A stretch of 64,000 nucleotides of DNA from Nitrospinia bacterium (GCA_029261715.1 JAJDAT010000015.1:1-64000), one strand, 5' to 3'; shown: positions 17,814 to 27,621, counted from the first letter of the stretch. Program-made: numbers and translations. The notes: generated by a model not told the origin, from the sequence alone.

Positions 17814-19280
17814 ATGAGCGACCAAATTGTAGAAAACCCAACATATATGGAACACATAAGGCATTTTTTTGAAGATATTGATCTAGATCATATGAGTCAA
17901 AAAGGTATAGACTTATCGACCTATGAAAGTCTCAAGGCAAACTCGACCGATGTTTTTTTTCAGACGCTTCCTCCAAATGCCAATATGCCGCCATCAGATG
18001 AACGTAAATGGAGTAAAAAACGATCTGATACTTTTAAGAATTGGATTCGAAATGGACATCCATTTGGCAGCCCAAAACTTCAAAGTTTAAAACCATCACA
18101 GGCCGGACGCATTCGTAAAGATGCCAGAAATCTATTAGAAGGTGAAATCGACAAGCTAACGCTTGCTTTTAGCGAACTGATGAAAAGAGATACAGATGAT
18201 CCAGACAGTTATTTTGCTCTTGCAGGCATGCATTGGTATCCCCTTCCATTCAAGTGTAAACACCACGAAGATCGTTATAATCCATGGCATCGGGCTTATC
18301 TTGAAAAGTTTGAAAACGCTCTTCGATCTGTTGACGGTTGCGAAGACGTAACGCTTCCCTATTGGGATATCACGTCACCGCCTCCGGAATTCCTGTTTAA
18401 GGAGCCTTTCGACTCTTATACGCTTCCTATAGATATACATGCTAATTATAAAGCCGGATACAAAACGCAACGGTTTTCCGCCAATGATATAGAAACAAAT
18501 GTTCAGAGTGCAAGAATTTCAGATACAATTACACACGCCATGAATCAGCCTGTTTGGGGGGATTTCGTTTCATACACAAATCAAGGAATCGAAAGCGCTC
18601 ATGATGCTGGCCACGGCGCTTGTGGCCCTACCTTATCAAATACAGACGCAGCTTCATTTGACCCAATATTCTGGTTTTTTCATTCTAACTGGGATCGCCT
18701 TTGGTGGGAGTGGCAACAAATTATGAGCGCTACTACCTTGTGGACTTTCAGGAGTACGATTAAAGGCAATACAGAGTTTCTGGAACCGCCCTTTAACGAC
18801 CTTGATCCATTCTCACGTACCGCTGATAAAACAATCGACTTAAATAGCATGGGTATTGGCTATGAGTTACAGTCAGATTTGGAGGAAGCGGATCCTCAAG
18901 CATTAGCGCGTAGTGGATTTGGTAGCTTGATAGCTGGACAAGGCATTCTAGTCAATCAGATGACTCAAGCGTCAGTCAGGCTCAAGGGTATTGATCGACT
19001 AAAAATCCCAGGCAGCTTTAAAGCAATTTTGAAATCTAATGGAGAACTTGTTGGGCAACGTACTTTTTTTCAGTCGACTGAACCTAGGGACTGCGAAAGC
19101 TGCCAAATGAAAGCAAAAGTAAACCTCGATTTTCCTGTTGATATTAACGCAATTGCGGGAAAGGAACTAACAGTCGAAATAAAAGTTTTGACCCCTAACC
19201 CAGATGTTGGCCCACGCATGCCGCTACACGCAATTGGAAACCCAACTCTGAATGTTAGGATGTTACTCCAAGAAAAATAA
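17814..19280 (+). CDS. Tyrosinase-family type-3 copper protein
   Basis: 488 aa. The central region (about 135-310) is the tyrosinase/polyphenol oxidase fold. CuA histidines lie in MHWYP, FKCKHHEDRYNPWHRAYL; CuB histidines lie in ESAHDAGHG and FDPIFWFFHSNWDRLWWEWQ. The cysteine two residues before a CuA histidine could form the Cys-His thioether known in plant and fungal enzymes. The family oxidises phenols to o-quinones. There is no signal peptide, so a cytoplasmic location is expected unless it is exported with a partner. The C-terminal about 120 residues resemble the beta-sandwich that shields the site in latent polyphenol oxidases. No caddie protein or copper chaperone is next to it, and the gene stands alone. 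Confidence 0.85.
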   Translation: MSDQIVENPTYMEHIRHFFEDIDLDHMSQKGIDLSTYESLKANSTDVFFQTLPPNANMPPSDERKWSKKRSDTFKNWIRNGHPFGSPKLQSLKPSQAGRIRKDARNLLEGEIDKLTLAFSELMKRDTDDPDSYFALAGMHWYPLPFKCKHHEDRYNPWHRAYLEKFENALRSVDGCEDVTLPYWDITSPPPEFLFKEPFDSYTLPIDIHANYKAGYKTQRFSANDIETNVQSARISDTITHAMNQPVWGDFVSYTNQGIESAHDAGHGACGPTLSNTDAASFDPIFWFFHSNWDRLWWEWQQIMSATTLWTFRSTIKGNTEFLEPPFNDLDPFSRTADKTIDLNSMGIGYELQSDLEEADPQALARSGFGSLIAGQGILVNQMTQASVRLKGIDRLKIPGSFKAILKSNGELVGQRTFFQSTEPRDCESCQMKAKVNLDFPVDINAIAGKELTVEIKVLTPNPDVGPRMPLHAIGNPTLNVRMLLQEK

Positions 19281-19414
19281 AAATTGTTTGTAATTTTTTT
19301 GTAAGAGTGGTTCAGACAATTTTTTCTGCAGTCTAAATGATGACTACTTAAGCTTAAATACTGCTTTGGGACAATTATTTCTCGAAAGACGACAAGCACA
19401 TTTTGGGAAGGAAA

Positions 19415-19474
19415 TGGTAGCGACGCAGGGACTTGAACCCCGGACCTCACGGATATGAGCCGTACGCTCTAACC
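19415..19474 (-). pseudogene. Partial tRNA-Met copy
   Basis: These 60 bases equal the 3' part of the intact tRNA-Met gene at 20361-20437 with a single difference (GCGACGC against GCGGCGC): CCA end, T arm, variable loop and the whole CAT anticodon arm. The continuation (19475-19497) still resembles a D arm but no longer pairs with the acceptor strand, so it cannot form a normal tRNA. Either a decayed duplicate or a site-specific integration remnant. Confidence 0.8.
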
Positions 19475-19618
19475 CCATGAACTAAACGTAGTTTCGTCTA
19501 GTAAAAATTTCCATTCAATATCCTATATCTATAAAGTTAAAAAACTAAGTCAAATTGGTTTCTTCTATAAAATTTGATATGATTGCATATGATTACTTTT
19601 AAACAGGAGTGATTATAT

Positions 19619-19864
19619 ATGCCTGAAAAAACTGGAAACGTCACTGTAAGAGTTTCAGCGAAAACACAAAAAAAACTGGACGATGTTGCCGCTAATATGG
19701 ATCGATCACGAAACTGGATCGTAAATGAAGCAATTGAAAGCTATCTAAATATCTACGAATGGCAAGAAAAAAGAATTAAAGAAAGACTCAAAAAGTCGGA
19801 AAAAGGGGGTAAGTTCTATACAGGCGGTCAAGTTGATAAAATCGTTGAGTCTTTCAAACCATGA
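19619..19864 (+). CDS. Ribbon-helix-helix antitoxin (ParD/CopG-like)
   Basis: 81 aa. The N-terminus GNVTVRVSAKTQKKLDDVA is a ribbon-helix-helix DNA-binding fold, and SRNWIVNEAIESYL is its second helix; the C-terminal part would wrap the toxin. It overlaps the next gene by four bases, the usual arrangement for antitoxin-toxin pairs, and has a good ribosome-binding site (CAGGAG). Antitoxins of this type neutralise the toxin and repress their own promoter. Confidence 0.85.
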   Translation: MPEKTGNVTVRVSAKTQKKLDDVAANMDRSRNWIVNEAIESYLNIYEWQEKRIKERLKKSEKGGKFYTGGQVDKIVESFKP

Positions 19865-20154
19865 TGGAGGTTGTATGGCTTGAAGACGCTACAAAAGACT
19901 TAAAAGAAATAGGTCTTTTTATCTTTAAAGAAAATCCTGCCGCCGCTTACGACGTTCTCACCAAAATTAAAGCTTCAGCAGATTCCCTAGAACTCAACCC
20001 GGAATTAGGACGAGTTGGACGGGTAAAGAAAACTCGCGAACTTGTTATTGCGGGACTTCCTTATATTATTCCTTATACTATTTATAAAGAACAAATCCGT
20101 ATTTTAGCTGTTATGCATACTTCCAAAAAATGGCCTGATGATTTTATAAAATAA
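19861..20154 (+). CDS. ParE/RelE-family toxin
   Basis: 97 aa. VVWLEDATKDLKEIGLFI, NPELGRVGRVKKTRELVI, LPYIIPYTI and ILAVMHTSKKWP are the typical sequence blocks of the ParE/RelE superfamily. With a ribbon-helix-helix partner, the ParE branch (gyrase poison) is likelier than RelE (ribosome-dependent mRNA nuclease), but similar proteins include both. The pair lies between the intact tRNA-Met and its partial copy. Confidence 0.87.
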   Translation: MMEVVWLEDATKDLKEIGLFIFKENPAAAYDVLTKIKASADSLELNPELGRVGRVKKTRELVIAGLPYIIPYTIYKEQIRILAVMHTSKKWPDDFIK

Positions 20155-20289
20155 GAATGAAAGTTGAAAATCATATTTAATCGAAGCGAGATTCTTCCTC
20201 ACCCTTTTGGAGTTCATCTGAATGGCAGGTCATGGGGTGGGTTTTAAACTTAATAAATTTTTGCTTAGAATCTCCACACTAAACTAAAA

Positions 20290-20330
20290 TCGGAGAAGTG
20301 GTCGTGCTTCGACAGGCTCAGCATGACAAT
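20290..20330. repeat. Dispersed intergenic repeat, copy 2
   Basis: GTGGTCGTGCTTCGACAGGCTCAGCATGACAAT. Near-identical words occur at 227-268. A diverged relative lies at 20180-20230 and another at 20566-20640 (GACCTAGATCCTTCGAACC). Together they fill most of the gap around tRNA-Met. Confidence 0.65.
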
Positions 20331-20360
20331 TATTTTATTCAAGCTGAAATTTTGAGGAAA

Positions 20361-20443
<83 letters not shown>

Positions 20444-20661
20444 GGTTTCGCGAATCTCTTTGTCTATTTTGCGAAATGAGGATTTTAACCTTTCAATTAT
20501 AACCTGTCAACCCAGCATTTTCAGGAAATTTTACGCCGATTCATCAGGGTTAACATTGAAGGTTTGACCTAGATCCTTCGAACCTTCTAAGAAACTAAAA
20601 TATGGAAGTCGCATTTCGAGAGCCTCAATGTGACAATTTTTATTTTTTGCTTTTAGTTTCT

Positions 20662-22041
20662 TTAAGGCTTTGAGTTTTTCCAGCGGCGGACGTCTTTCAT
20701 GAACTTTTGTCGATCCATTTCGGGTCCGTCTGGAAATAACTGCGCTAGAGGTTGAGGGAATTTATTCTTCTGTGGATACATTTCAAATCGGCCCTGCTCG
20801 ACCCGATATATATTATGGAAGGTTCGGTATTGAGCCGCTACCCCTGCAAAGTCCCAACTGGTTTCACCACGAATGAATTGGTTAAATTCCGACAATCCAA
20901 TACCTTCATATAAATTGATTTTATCCATCCTACCGGAACTAAATTTCACTTCTCCGCCAAAATCGAGGGTCCATATTCTAGATTCATCGGGTCCGAATAA
21001 TTCCAGTTGATAAACAATTTTCCAGCTCTTCCAAGCTTCTACCATTTCACTTTTTACTAAGCGACCTGGCATCTGATTTTCAATAAAGTCTTCGGCGTGC
21101 TTCCACTCTTCTTCTGGACTCTTTCCATTTTTAATAAACGCTATGGGCTCGACTTTGGAAACGGGTTTAAATTCTATACTATGGCCATCGTTATCAGTAG
21201 TTTTCACAAAATCTGAAGCTTGCGGCAGGACCTGAACTTTTTCCGGTGATACTTCCACAACGTCGCCAGGAAAAAAAGTACTGCTTTCAATTTGCGGACT
21301 GAATGTCTTTAAGTCTCCCAAAAATTGTTCCTGCGTTGTGGGAAAAGACTGTTGATTTAAGAAAGCAAATTCCTCTTTGTATTTGAATCCTGCCGATCCG
21401 GGGACGACAAACCTTGGCGCTATAGCGTCCACTACTTTTATAAATGAACTGTATTCTTCGAAAGGCAATTCCACCGCTTGGTGAAAGCTAAAATTACCCT
21501 CTAAAAGCGGTAAAAATCGGGAATGCACTAAATCAACTTTTGGATACATTTGTTTGAGATACTGAATGATTTCTGGGCTGACAATCGTATCCACCTCATT
21601 CCAAATCGTGGTCTCTCCATCATGCACTAACAAACCATGTTCTGGGAAATTTGCCTGAATCAACGATGGTGTCGGGGTTAAAACGGCTCCCTTTACGCGA
21701 AAGGATTCAAAATCTTCCGAAACTCTGGGTTCTGAGTATTCCAACTCTTTCAACACTTCCAGCAAAATGGGATCATTAGGAGCGACAAGGGCAAAATCGT
21801 CTTTCAAAATGGAAGCGTTCTTCAAAAATGCAAGCGTTCGAACGTCAAAATGATCTTGATGTCTGTGGGAAATGTACAAAACATCTACTTTAGGAAACTT
21901 GTCAAAATCGATAGATCTTTGCGGACACAGGACGTTCACTTCCTCCCATAATGGATCGAAAAAAACAGGGTCGGTCAAAATAGTTACGTCAGTGGTTTGA
22001 ATCAACAAACAGGCGTGCGAAATGAGTGTCGTACGAATCAT
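20662..22041 (-). CDS. Metallo-beta-lactamase-fold hydrolase (UlaG-like) with extra C-terminal domain
   Basis: 459 aa. Residues 1 to about 275 form an MBL-fold domain: SHACLLIQTTDVTILTDPVF is the UlaG-type start and SHRHQDHFD is the metal motif HxHxDH. From about 300 to 459 lies a further domain (EEEWKHAEDFIEN, WTLDFGGEVKFSSGRMDKINLYEG) that could be SCP2-like; the assignment is weak. Members of this broad group hydrolyse lactones, phosphodiesters or hydroxylate sialic acids with a Rieske domain, but no Rieske cysteines are present. The substrate is unknown. No signal peptide. Confidence 0.7.
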   Translation of the reverse strand: MIRTTLISHACLLIQTTDVTILTDPVFFDPLWEEVNVLCPQRSIDFDKFPKVDVLYISHRHQDHFDVRTLAFLKNASILKDDFALVAPNDPILLEVLKELEYSEPRVSEDFESFRVKGAVLTPTPSLIQANFPEHGLLVHDGETTIWNEVDTIVSPEIIQYLKQMYPKVDLVHSRFLPLLEGNFSFHQAVELPFEEYSSFIKVVDAIAPRFVVPGSAGFKYKEEFAFLNQQSFPTTQEQFLGDLKTFSPQIESSTFFPGDVVEVSPEKVQVLPQASDFVKTTDNDGHSIEFKPVSKVEPIAFIKNGKSPEEEWKHAEDFIENQMPGRLVKSEMVEAWKSWKIVYQLELFGPDESRIWTLDFGGEVKFSSGRMDKINLYEGIGLSEFNQFIRGETSWDFAGVAAQYRTFHNIYRVEQGRFEMYPQKNKFPQPLAQLFPDGPEMDRQKFMKDVRRWKNSKP

Positions 22042-22098
22042 AGTTTATGCTTTTAAAGAAGCCTCTAAGTTAATGGAATCGTGGGATGATATCGAAGG

Positions 22099-22773
22099 TT
22101 GATAGAAATCTCAAGGATTTATAATGAATACTATAGAGCAAATCGGGATTTATCGTTGACAAGGCGAAAACAGTTGCACAAAATAGATGAAAAAAATAAC
22201 CACCTTATTGAGAAAGTAACCATGGCAGAATCTATACGTTTTGAAGAAGGGCAAATTTGCCCTGTTAGAATAAAAGGAGCTGGAGGCGGTCTCTCATTTT
22301 CGCCTAATGGCGACATGTTATTAATTGGCGCAATCGCTAGCCCTAGCGAAGCTCAGATTAAAACCTGGAGCGAACCGTGGCGCGCTAAATTGGTTGATGA
22401 ATCTGAGTTCCCTTCCATTCCAATATTTGCCATTGGAGAAGGAGAAGATTGGATTTTGGAGGCTCCATGCAATCCTGGCGTTATCGAGCAGGAAGCGCCT
22501 GGTTTTTGCGAAGCTCTTTATGCAAAAGAAGACTATAATATGGCCGCCGTTTTAGTAGATGAAGAGACGGGGATCATTAAAAAAATATCTACGGTAGAGT
22601 TAGACGAAATGTTTATTGAACGCCTTGTTATGGCCTGGAATCCTTATCGGTTTGCTGGCGGGAGTAATGGGTCAGAATACAGTCGCGCCTTTAGCGACGA
22701 AGAGTTCACTAAAAAAATCGGCGAAATTTTTAAGACCAAGTCGTCCCAAGAGCTTTGGCGCACTTCTTATTAA
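22099..22773 (+). CDS. Uncharacterised soluble protein
   Basis: A 224-aa ORF from a TTG at 22099; an ATG at 22222 (MAESIRFEEGQ) would give 183 aa and may be the true start, because the earlier segment is only a charged helix. The main part has a glycine-rich strand (RIKGAGGGLSFSPNG) and an acidic, aromatic C-terminal half. No motif, signal or membrane helix that I recognise. It is divergent from the MBL gene, with the two starts 58 bases apart. Confidence 0.6.
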   Translation: MIEISRIYNEYYRANRDLSLTRRKQLHKIDEKNNHLIEKVTMAESIRFEEGQICPVRIKGAGGGLSFSPNGDMLLIGAIASPSEAQIKTWSEPWRAKLVDESEFPSIPIFAIGEGEDWILEAPCNPGVIEQEAPGFCEALYAKEDYNMAAVLVDEETGIIKKISTVELDEMFIERLVMAWNPYRFAGGSNGSEYSRAFSDEEFTKKIGEIFKTKSSQELWRTSY

Positions 22774-23014
22774 AATATTTGAAAGCCTTTAGTTAGATAG
22801 CGCATTAAAATCTTTAGAACACCTCCCCTTGAGGGAAATATCATCTTCCTACCCTGCGCATGCTTACAAAATTCAATTTGGGTAAAAAATAACCGTTGAA
22901 AAATAGTTTTTTGTAAGCCCTTCTAGTCTTTTCTTTATTTTTTTGTTTTTTGCATTCAAAATTTTTGCTACCCTAAGCAAAAATTCCCCACCCAACATAA
23001 TTGAGGATCATAAA

Positions 23015-24895
23015 ATGAACACCCAAGAAAAAACCGTGTATAGAGAAGGACGGAAACTTTTTCGCGAGGGTCAGTTTTTTATGACCCATGATTTATTAAA
23101 AAATACTCTAAAAAACCTTCCAAACAGCATTCCTTTAAAACAACTCTCCGCCTTATCTTTGAATAAAATCGAAGCATACGAAGATGCAATTAATATTTTA
23201 CTTCCACTTACGAAACAAAAACATCCAAACAAAGAATCTCTAGAGGAGACTTGGGGTAATTTAGGGAGCTCTTATAAAGGCATTTGGAATCTTACCCAAA
23301 ATAAAGCCCACGCCATTCTTTCAAGAGACAATTACCTAAAGGGATTTGATGAAACAGGAAGAATATGGACAGGTACCAACTCGGCAACCATGTCTTGGGT
23401 TCTAAATGAACAAAGCAAAGCGGAAAAGCTCGCCAAAAAAGTTGTCAGCATTTTTAAAAAACAAATTGGCAACACTAAAGAAAAACAAGATCGCTATTGG
23501 GCTTTAGTAAATGGAGGAGAAGCTTACTTAATTTTAAAAAATTCAAAGGAAGCAAAACGTCATTATGACGAAGCATTCAAAATTTACAAAAAGATGCCAG
23601 GGTTTAATTTTCATTTCTTATCAACTGCAGCGCAACAAATCCAGTTACTTAAAAATCATGGCGTAGATGTAGACCAAGATATTTTAGACCAATTCAAACC
23701 TCTACAAGTTGTTTTGTTTGCAGGACACATGATAGATCGCCCAGGAGCCTCGCCTGAAAGATTTCCCACAAAAATTGAAGAATTAGTAAGACAAGAAATT
23801 AGCGCTCATTTAAAAGAAATTAATCCTCAAATAGGTTACAGCGGAGCGGCATGCGGAGCCGATATCATTTTCTTAGAAGAAATGTTGAAGCTAAAAACCG
23901 AAGTTAATATATTTCTTCCTTTCTCTCAAAAAGACTTTATCGAACAAAGTGTTGGATTTGCCGGAGGGAAGTGGATAGACCGGTTTAAAAATGTTATCGA
24001 AAAAGCTAACGCTATAAAATACGTTACTACTGAAGATTTTTTAGGAGACACACAATTATTTTCACTTGGAGGCTCTATTTTCCAAGGTTATGGGAGACTT
24101 AGAGCGCTAAGGGAAAGTTCTCAACCTGTTCTTTTATCATTATGGGACCACTCACCAGACCAAAAAGTAGGCGGCACCTCACACATAATTAATAGCTGGG
24201 CTGACAAAAAAAATCTCATCACTATCGACATTAACAAGTTACTATCTAAATTCCCAAGCAATGCCCAGGCTCCTAAAGCTAAAAAAACTATTCCCAAAAA
24301 AACCAAAGAGAAAAAAGAAAAAAGCCAACGCACAATAAAAACTCTATTATTTTCCGATATTGCCGGTTTCAGTAAATTAGAAGAGGGCAATTATCCATAC
24401 TTTGTAAAAGATTTTCTTAAAAGAATTTCCAAACAAATTAAACGATTTAAGTCCAAACTAGACTTCATCAATACTTGGGGGGACGCTATTTTTGCAGCTA
24501 TGCCAGAGGAAGAAATCCTTGAAATAACTGATTATGCATTTTGCTTATTAGATGCCGTTCAAGACACTCGCCAGCATTTCCCTAATCTTGCTCAACTAAA
24601 CATCCGTATAGCGCTTCACGTCGGACCAGTATTTGAGGAGATAGACCCAATCACCGAAAGACCAAATATTTATGGCTGTCATGTTAATAGAGCCGCTCGA
24701 CTAGAACCAGTCACTAAGCTTGGTCATATTTATGCAACCGAGCAATTTGCAGCTTTACTAACAATTAAACAATCCGAGCAAGGATCTGGGAAAAAAGCTA
24801 AACCCGCTAAATACTCCTGTCATTATGTTGGCAATCTACCTTTGGTAAAAAACTTTGGATCTCAAACGATTTATAAAATAGTAAAAAAAGCCTAA
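23015..24895 (+). CDS. TPR - SLOG-like - class III nucleotidyl cyclase protein
   Basis: 626 aa from the ATG at 23015, which has GAGG upstream; the ORF track starts 24 codons earlier. Residues 1 to about 235 are TPR-like helices (similar in layout to TRAFs-binding DUF4071). About 245-400 resembles a SLOG/Rossmann nucleotide-binding domain (VVLFAGHMIDRPG, GYSGAACGADIIFLEE, VNIFLPF). After a lysine-rich linker, about 455-620 is a class III cyclase: TLLFSDIAGFSKLE and NTWGDAIFAAM hold the two metal aspartates, VNRAARLE the transition-state residues. The two positions that usually choose between ATP (K, D) and GTP (E, C) both appear to be asparagine. Cytoplasmic. Such architectures suggest sensing of a nucleotide-derived signal and making a second messenger. 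Confidence 0.8.
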   Translation: MNTQEKTVYREGRKLFREGQFFMTHDLLKNTLKNLPNSIPLKQLSALSLNKIEAYEDAINILLPLTKQKHPNKESLEETWGNLGSSYKGIWNLTQNKAHAILSRDNYLKGFDETGRIWTGTNSATMSWVLNEQSKAEKLAKKVVSIFKKQIGNTKEKQDRYWALVNGGEAYLILKNSKEAKRHYDEAFKIYKKMPGFNFHFLSTAAQQIQLLKNHGVDVDQDILDQFKPLQVVLFAGHMIDRPGASPERFPTKIEELVRQEISAHLKEINPQIGYSGAACGADIIFLEEMLKLKTEVNIFLPFSQKDFIEQSVGFAGGKWIDRFKNVIEKANAIKYVTTEDFLGDTQLFSLGGSIFQGYGRLRALRESSQPVLLSLWDHSPDQKVGGTSHIINSWADKKNLITIDINKLLSKFPSNAQAPKAKKTIPKKTKEKKEKSQRTIKTLLFSDIAGFSKLEEGNYPYFVKDFLKRISKQIKRFKSKLDFINTWGDAIFAAMPEEEILEITDYAFCLLDAVQDTRQHFPNLAQLNIRIALHVGPVFEEIDPITERPNIYGCHVNRAARLEPVTKLGHIYATEQFAALLTIKQSEQGSGKKAKPAKYSCHYVGNLPLVKNFGSQTIYKIVKKA

Positions 24896-24942
24896 AACCA
24901 TTTTTCTAGAGGATAAAAACTCATTAACATTTTTTATCAAAC

Positions 24943-26616
24943 TTATGGTTTTATTTGGACAGTTTTCCAGGTGAGATAAGAACCAGAAAGGTTTTTAACG
25001 TTATACCCTTTCTGCGCTAAAAATCGATCGGCAAAATAAGAACGTTGACCGGTTTGGCAATAAACAATAATTTCCTTTTCTAGCGGCAACTCGCTATATC
25101 GCTCTCTAAGTTCCGGTAGTGGGATATGAATGGACTTAGGAATGTATCCCTGATCCCGTTCGTTTTTATCACGAACATCTAACAAGACAGTTTTATTCGA
25201 ATCTAGTTTATCTATTTCGTTCCACTTAGCGTTTTTAACATCATTGTGTACTACATGTTGAGCCACCATTCCCGCTAAGTTCACGGGGTCCTTAGCCGAC
25301 CCAAACGGCGGCGCATAAGCTAACTCTATATCTTCCAACTCATGGACGGTCATCCCCGCTTTTAAAGCTGTTGCAAAAACATCTATCCTTTTATCCACTC
25401 CGTCTCGTCCAACCGCTTGAGCCCCCAGTAGTTTTCCAGTTTTTGGATCGAACAGGACTTTCATAGCGATACGATGTGCGTCTGGATAGTAAGTAGCGTG
25501 AGAAGCGGGATGTAAATAAACCGAATCGTGTGGGATATTAAGTCGTCGCAAATTCTTTTCATTCGCTCCGGTACAAGCGGCGGTTAAATCAAACAACCTT
25601 AAAATAGACGTGCCCCATGTTCCTTGATATTTCATGGAAGAACCGTAGATATTTTCTGCGACGATTCGCCCTTGACGGTTGGCCGGACCTGCAAGCGGAA
25701 TTAGAGTCCATTCTTTTGTGACGCAATCTCGAACTTCGATAGCGTCTCCTATAGCCCAAATATGAGGTTTATTGGTTCTAAGGTGTGAGTCAACTTTAAT
25801 TCCTCCCTTTTCTCCTATTTCTATACCACCTGTTTCAGCCAGAGAGGTTTCCGGACGAACGCCCAACCCTAATATAACCAAATCAGCCGGTAGGCTTATA
25901 CCGTTCTTTAACTGAATAATAGAAGCGCAAGCGTGTTCATCGTCTCTTGGCGTGTCAAACCGGTTGACTGGATTTTCTAGAAAAACATCGACGCCTTGAG
26001 CTTTAAGTTCCTGATGAAGCCAAGCGGCCATTTCTGGATCAAGGGGAGCCATCAATTGATTGAGAGCTTCAAGCACAACAACATTAAAATTTCTTTTGCA
26101 AAGTTGCTCAACCATTTCCAGTCCAATAAAACCGCCTCCAACTACCACCGCATTACGAACGTGATTTTTTGAAATCCATTCATTAATAGCTTCTACATCG
26201 GGAATTCCTCGGACAGTAAAATGTCCAGGTAAATCGATTCCAGGAATAGGAGGCAATAACGGTCGAGAGCCTATTGATAAAATGAGATCGTCGTAAGTTT
26301 CCCAATATTTATCGCCAGATATTCGGTTCAATACTTGGATGCGCTTTTGTTTTGAGTCTATTTCTAAAACTTCTGACATCACGCGAACGTCTAAATTGAA
26401 TCTAGAGCGAAGTCCTTCTGGAGTTTGAACGAGCAACTCGTTTTTTTCTACAATTTCACCGCCTATGTAATAAGGCAAACCACAATTGGCAAATGAAACA
26501 TAAGGACCGCGTTCAAAAATTACAATTTCGGATTCTTCGCATAACCTGCGCGCATGCGCGGCGGCAGTGGCGCCACCCGCCACCCCGCCAACAATAAGAA
26601 CTTTTCTTTTAGACAT
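24943..26616 (-). CDS. CoA-disulfide reductase with C-terminal rhodanese domain
   Basis: 557 aa from the ATG at 26616 (a TTG two codons upstream is possible). It belongs to the pyridine-nucleotide disulfide reductases: FAD-binding VGGVAGGATAAAHARR, single redox cysteine in FANCGLPYYIGG, NAD-binding VVVGGGFIGLEM, and LDVRPETSL-type second FAD motif. Residues about 465-555 are a rhodanese with its active cysteine in VYCQTGQRS. Such fusions reduce CoA-disulfide, polysulfide or persulfide. It is four genes down from sorA in a same-strand run and fits sulfur handling next to sulfite oxidation. Confidence 0.9.
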   Translation of the reverse strand: MSKRKVLIVGGVAGGATAAAHARRLCEESEIVIFERGPYVSFANCGLPYYIGGEIVEKNELLVQTPEGLRSRFNLDVRVMSEVLEIDSKQKRIQVLNRISGDKYWETYDDLILSIGSRPLLPPIPGIDLPGHFTVRGIPDVEAINEWISKNHVRNAVVVGGGFIGLEMVEQLCKRNFNVVVLEALNQLMAPLDPEMAAWLHQELKAQGVDVFLENPVNRFDTPRDDEHACASIIQLKNGISLPADLVILGLGVRPETSLAETGGIEIGEKGGIKVDSHLRTNKPHIWAIGDAIEVRDCVTKEWTLIPLAGPANRQGRIVAENIYGSSMKYQGTWGTSILRLFDLTAACTGANEKNLRRLNIPHDSVYLHPASHATYYPDAHRIAMKVLFDPKTGKLLGAQAVGRDGVDKRIDVFATALKAGMTVHELEDIELAYAPPFGSAKDPVNLAGMVAQHVVHNDVKNAKWNEIDKLDSNKTVLLDVRDKNERDQGYIPKSIHIPLPELRERYSELPLEKEIIVYCQTGQRSYFADRFLAQKGYNVKNLSGSYLTWKTVQIKP

Positions 26617-26625
26617 AATCAATTC

Positions 26626-27621
26626 TCATTCGCCTTTAAATGTTTTCTTCAAATAAGCAATGAGATCCGCCAAGTCCTGCTCTGGAATTGTCATACCCCA
26701 GTCTGGCATATCTGGCGATTTACCCACGCTCTTTCCACCGTAGAAAATCAAGTTATATAGATAATCGTCTGGATAATCGCTTAAGGGTAACTCTGAATGC
26801 ACTGCCGGTTTGGGATCTAACCCAGCTGCGCCAGGGCCATCGCCCTTGCCTTCCGCTCCATGACACTGCGCGCAATAAGTTTTGTAAATCGGTTCTCCCC
26901 GTTTAGCTTCGGCTTTTTGAAAAGCCTCGCTGGTCCACGGTTCGTAATATTTAAAATCGTCCACGCCTAACGTCATTAAATAACCAATGATATATCGCGC
27001 ACCCAACATACTGAGATCTGCTAAATATTCACCGCTATGAGGGGTAAAATCTTGTGGGTTTTCCGCAAAGCGCGACCACCAATCTAAATTATATCGATTA
27101 CCGGCATCGTAAAGATTAAGGCTAATAGGACCGCCTATTTTTTTGCTGTCTTCTTTTATTTGATGACATCCAAAACACGAAAAGTTTTTATAAATTTCCG
27201 CTCCAAATTCTGCTTCGCGTAAAGTTAACGTCGAGAGATCGACAAAACTTTTTTTAATTCTGGAGTCGAGAAAATGCTTCTCAAAATAATCAGCCACCGC
27301 ATTCGCGTTTGTTTCCGAAAGAACAGGATGCTTAATTTGAGTTCTAGAGAGATCCCATCTATATCCATTAGGATAAAGATTTTCTTCTTTACCAGTTAGC
27401 CACCTAATTAACCAAGGACGTTGGTATTTATTACCCGCCCACATGAGATCCGGTCCCTTTAAGTTAAATTTTGATTCCGGTTTCCCTTCAAACTTATGGC
27501 AACTCACGCATTGAGTATCTAGCAACTTTTTAGTGGCAGCTTCATCAGCCGCTAAAACGGGACTAGTCAATATAGCTAATTGAAACAAAAAACTTACCAA
27601 CAATAAAAACATCCTATTCAT
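26626..27621 (-). CDS. Three-haem periplasmic cytochrome c
   Basis: 331 aa from the ATG at 27621, which has a strong GGAGG seven bases upstream; the longer ORF start overlaps sorB. The signal peptide runs to about residue 25 (LTSPVLAAD). Three CxxCH motifs: CVSCH (near 38), CFGCH (near 150) and CAQCHG (near 255, followed by EGKGDGPG, a class I cytochrome c signature). Probably the electron acceptor or shuttle between the sulfite dehydrogenase and a terminal oxidase. Confidence 0.9.
   Translation of the reverse strand: MNRMFLLLVSFLFQLAILTSPVLAADEAATKKLLDTQCVSCHKFEGKPESKFNLKGPDLMWAGNKYQRPWLIRWLTGKEENLYPNGYRWDLSRTQIKHPVLSETNANAVADYFEKHFLDSRIKKSFVDLSTLTLREAEFGAEIYKNFSCFGCHQIKEDSKKIGGPISLNLYDAGNRYNLDWWSRFAENPQDFTPHSGEYLADLSMLGARYIIGYLMTLGVDDFKYYEPWTSEAFQKAEAKRGEPIYKTYCAQCHGAEGKGDGPGAAGLDPKPAVHSELPLSDYPDDYLYNLIFYGGKSVGKSPDMPDWGMTIPEQDLADLIAYLKKTFKGE

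Noticed and set aside
19415-19497. A second functional tRNA-Met
   Set aside because: The acceptor stem cannot pair and the 5' half is diverged.
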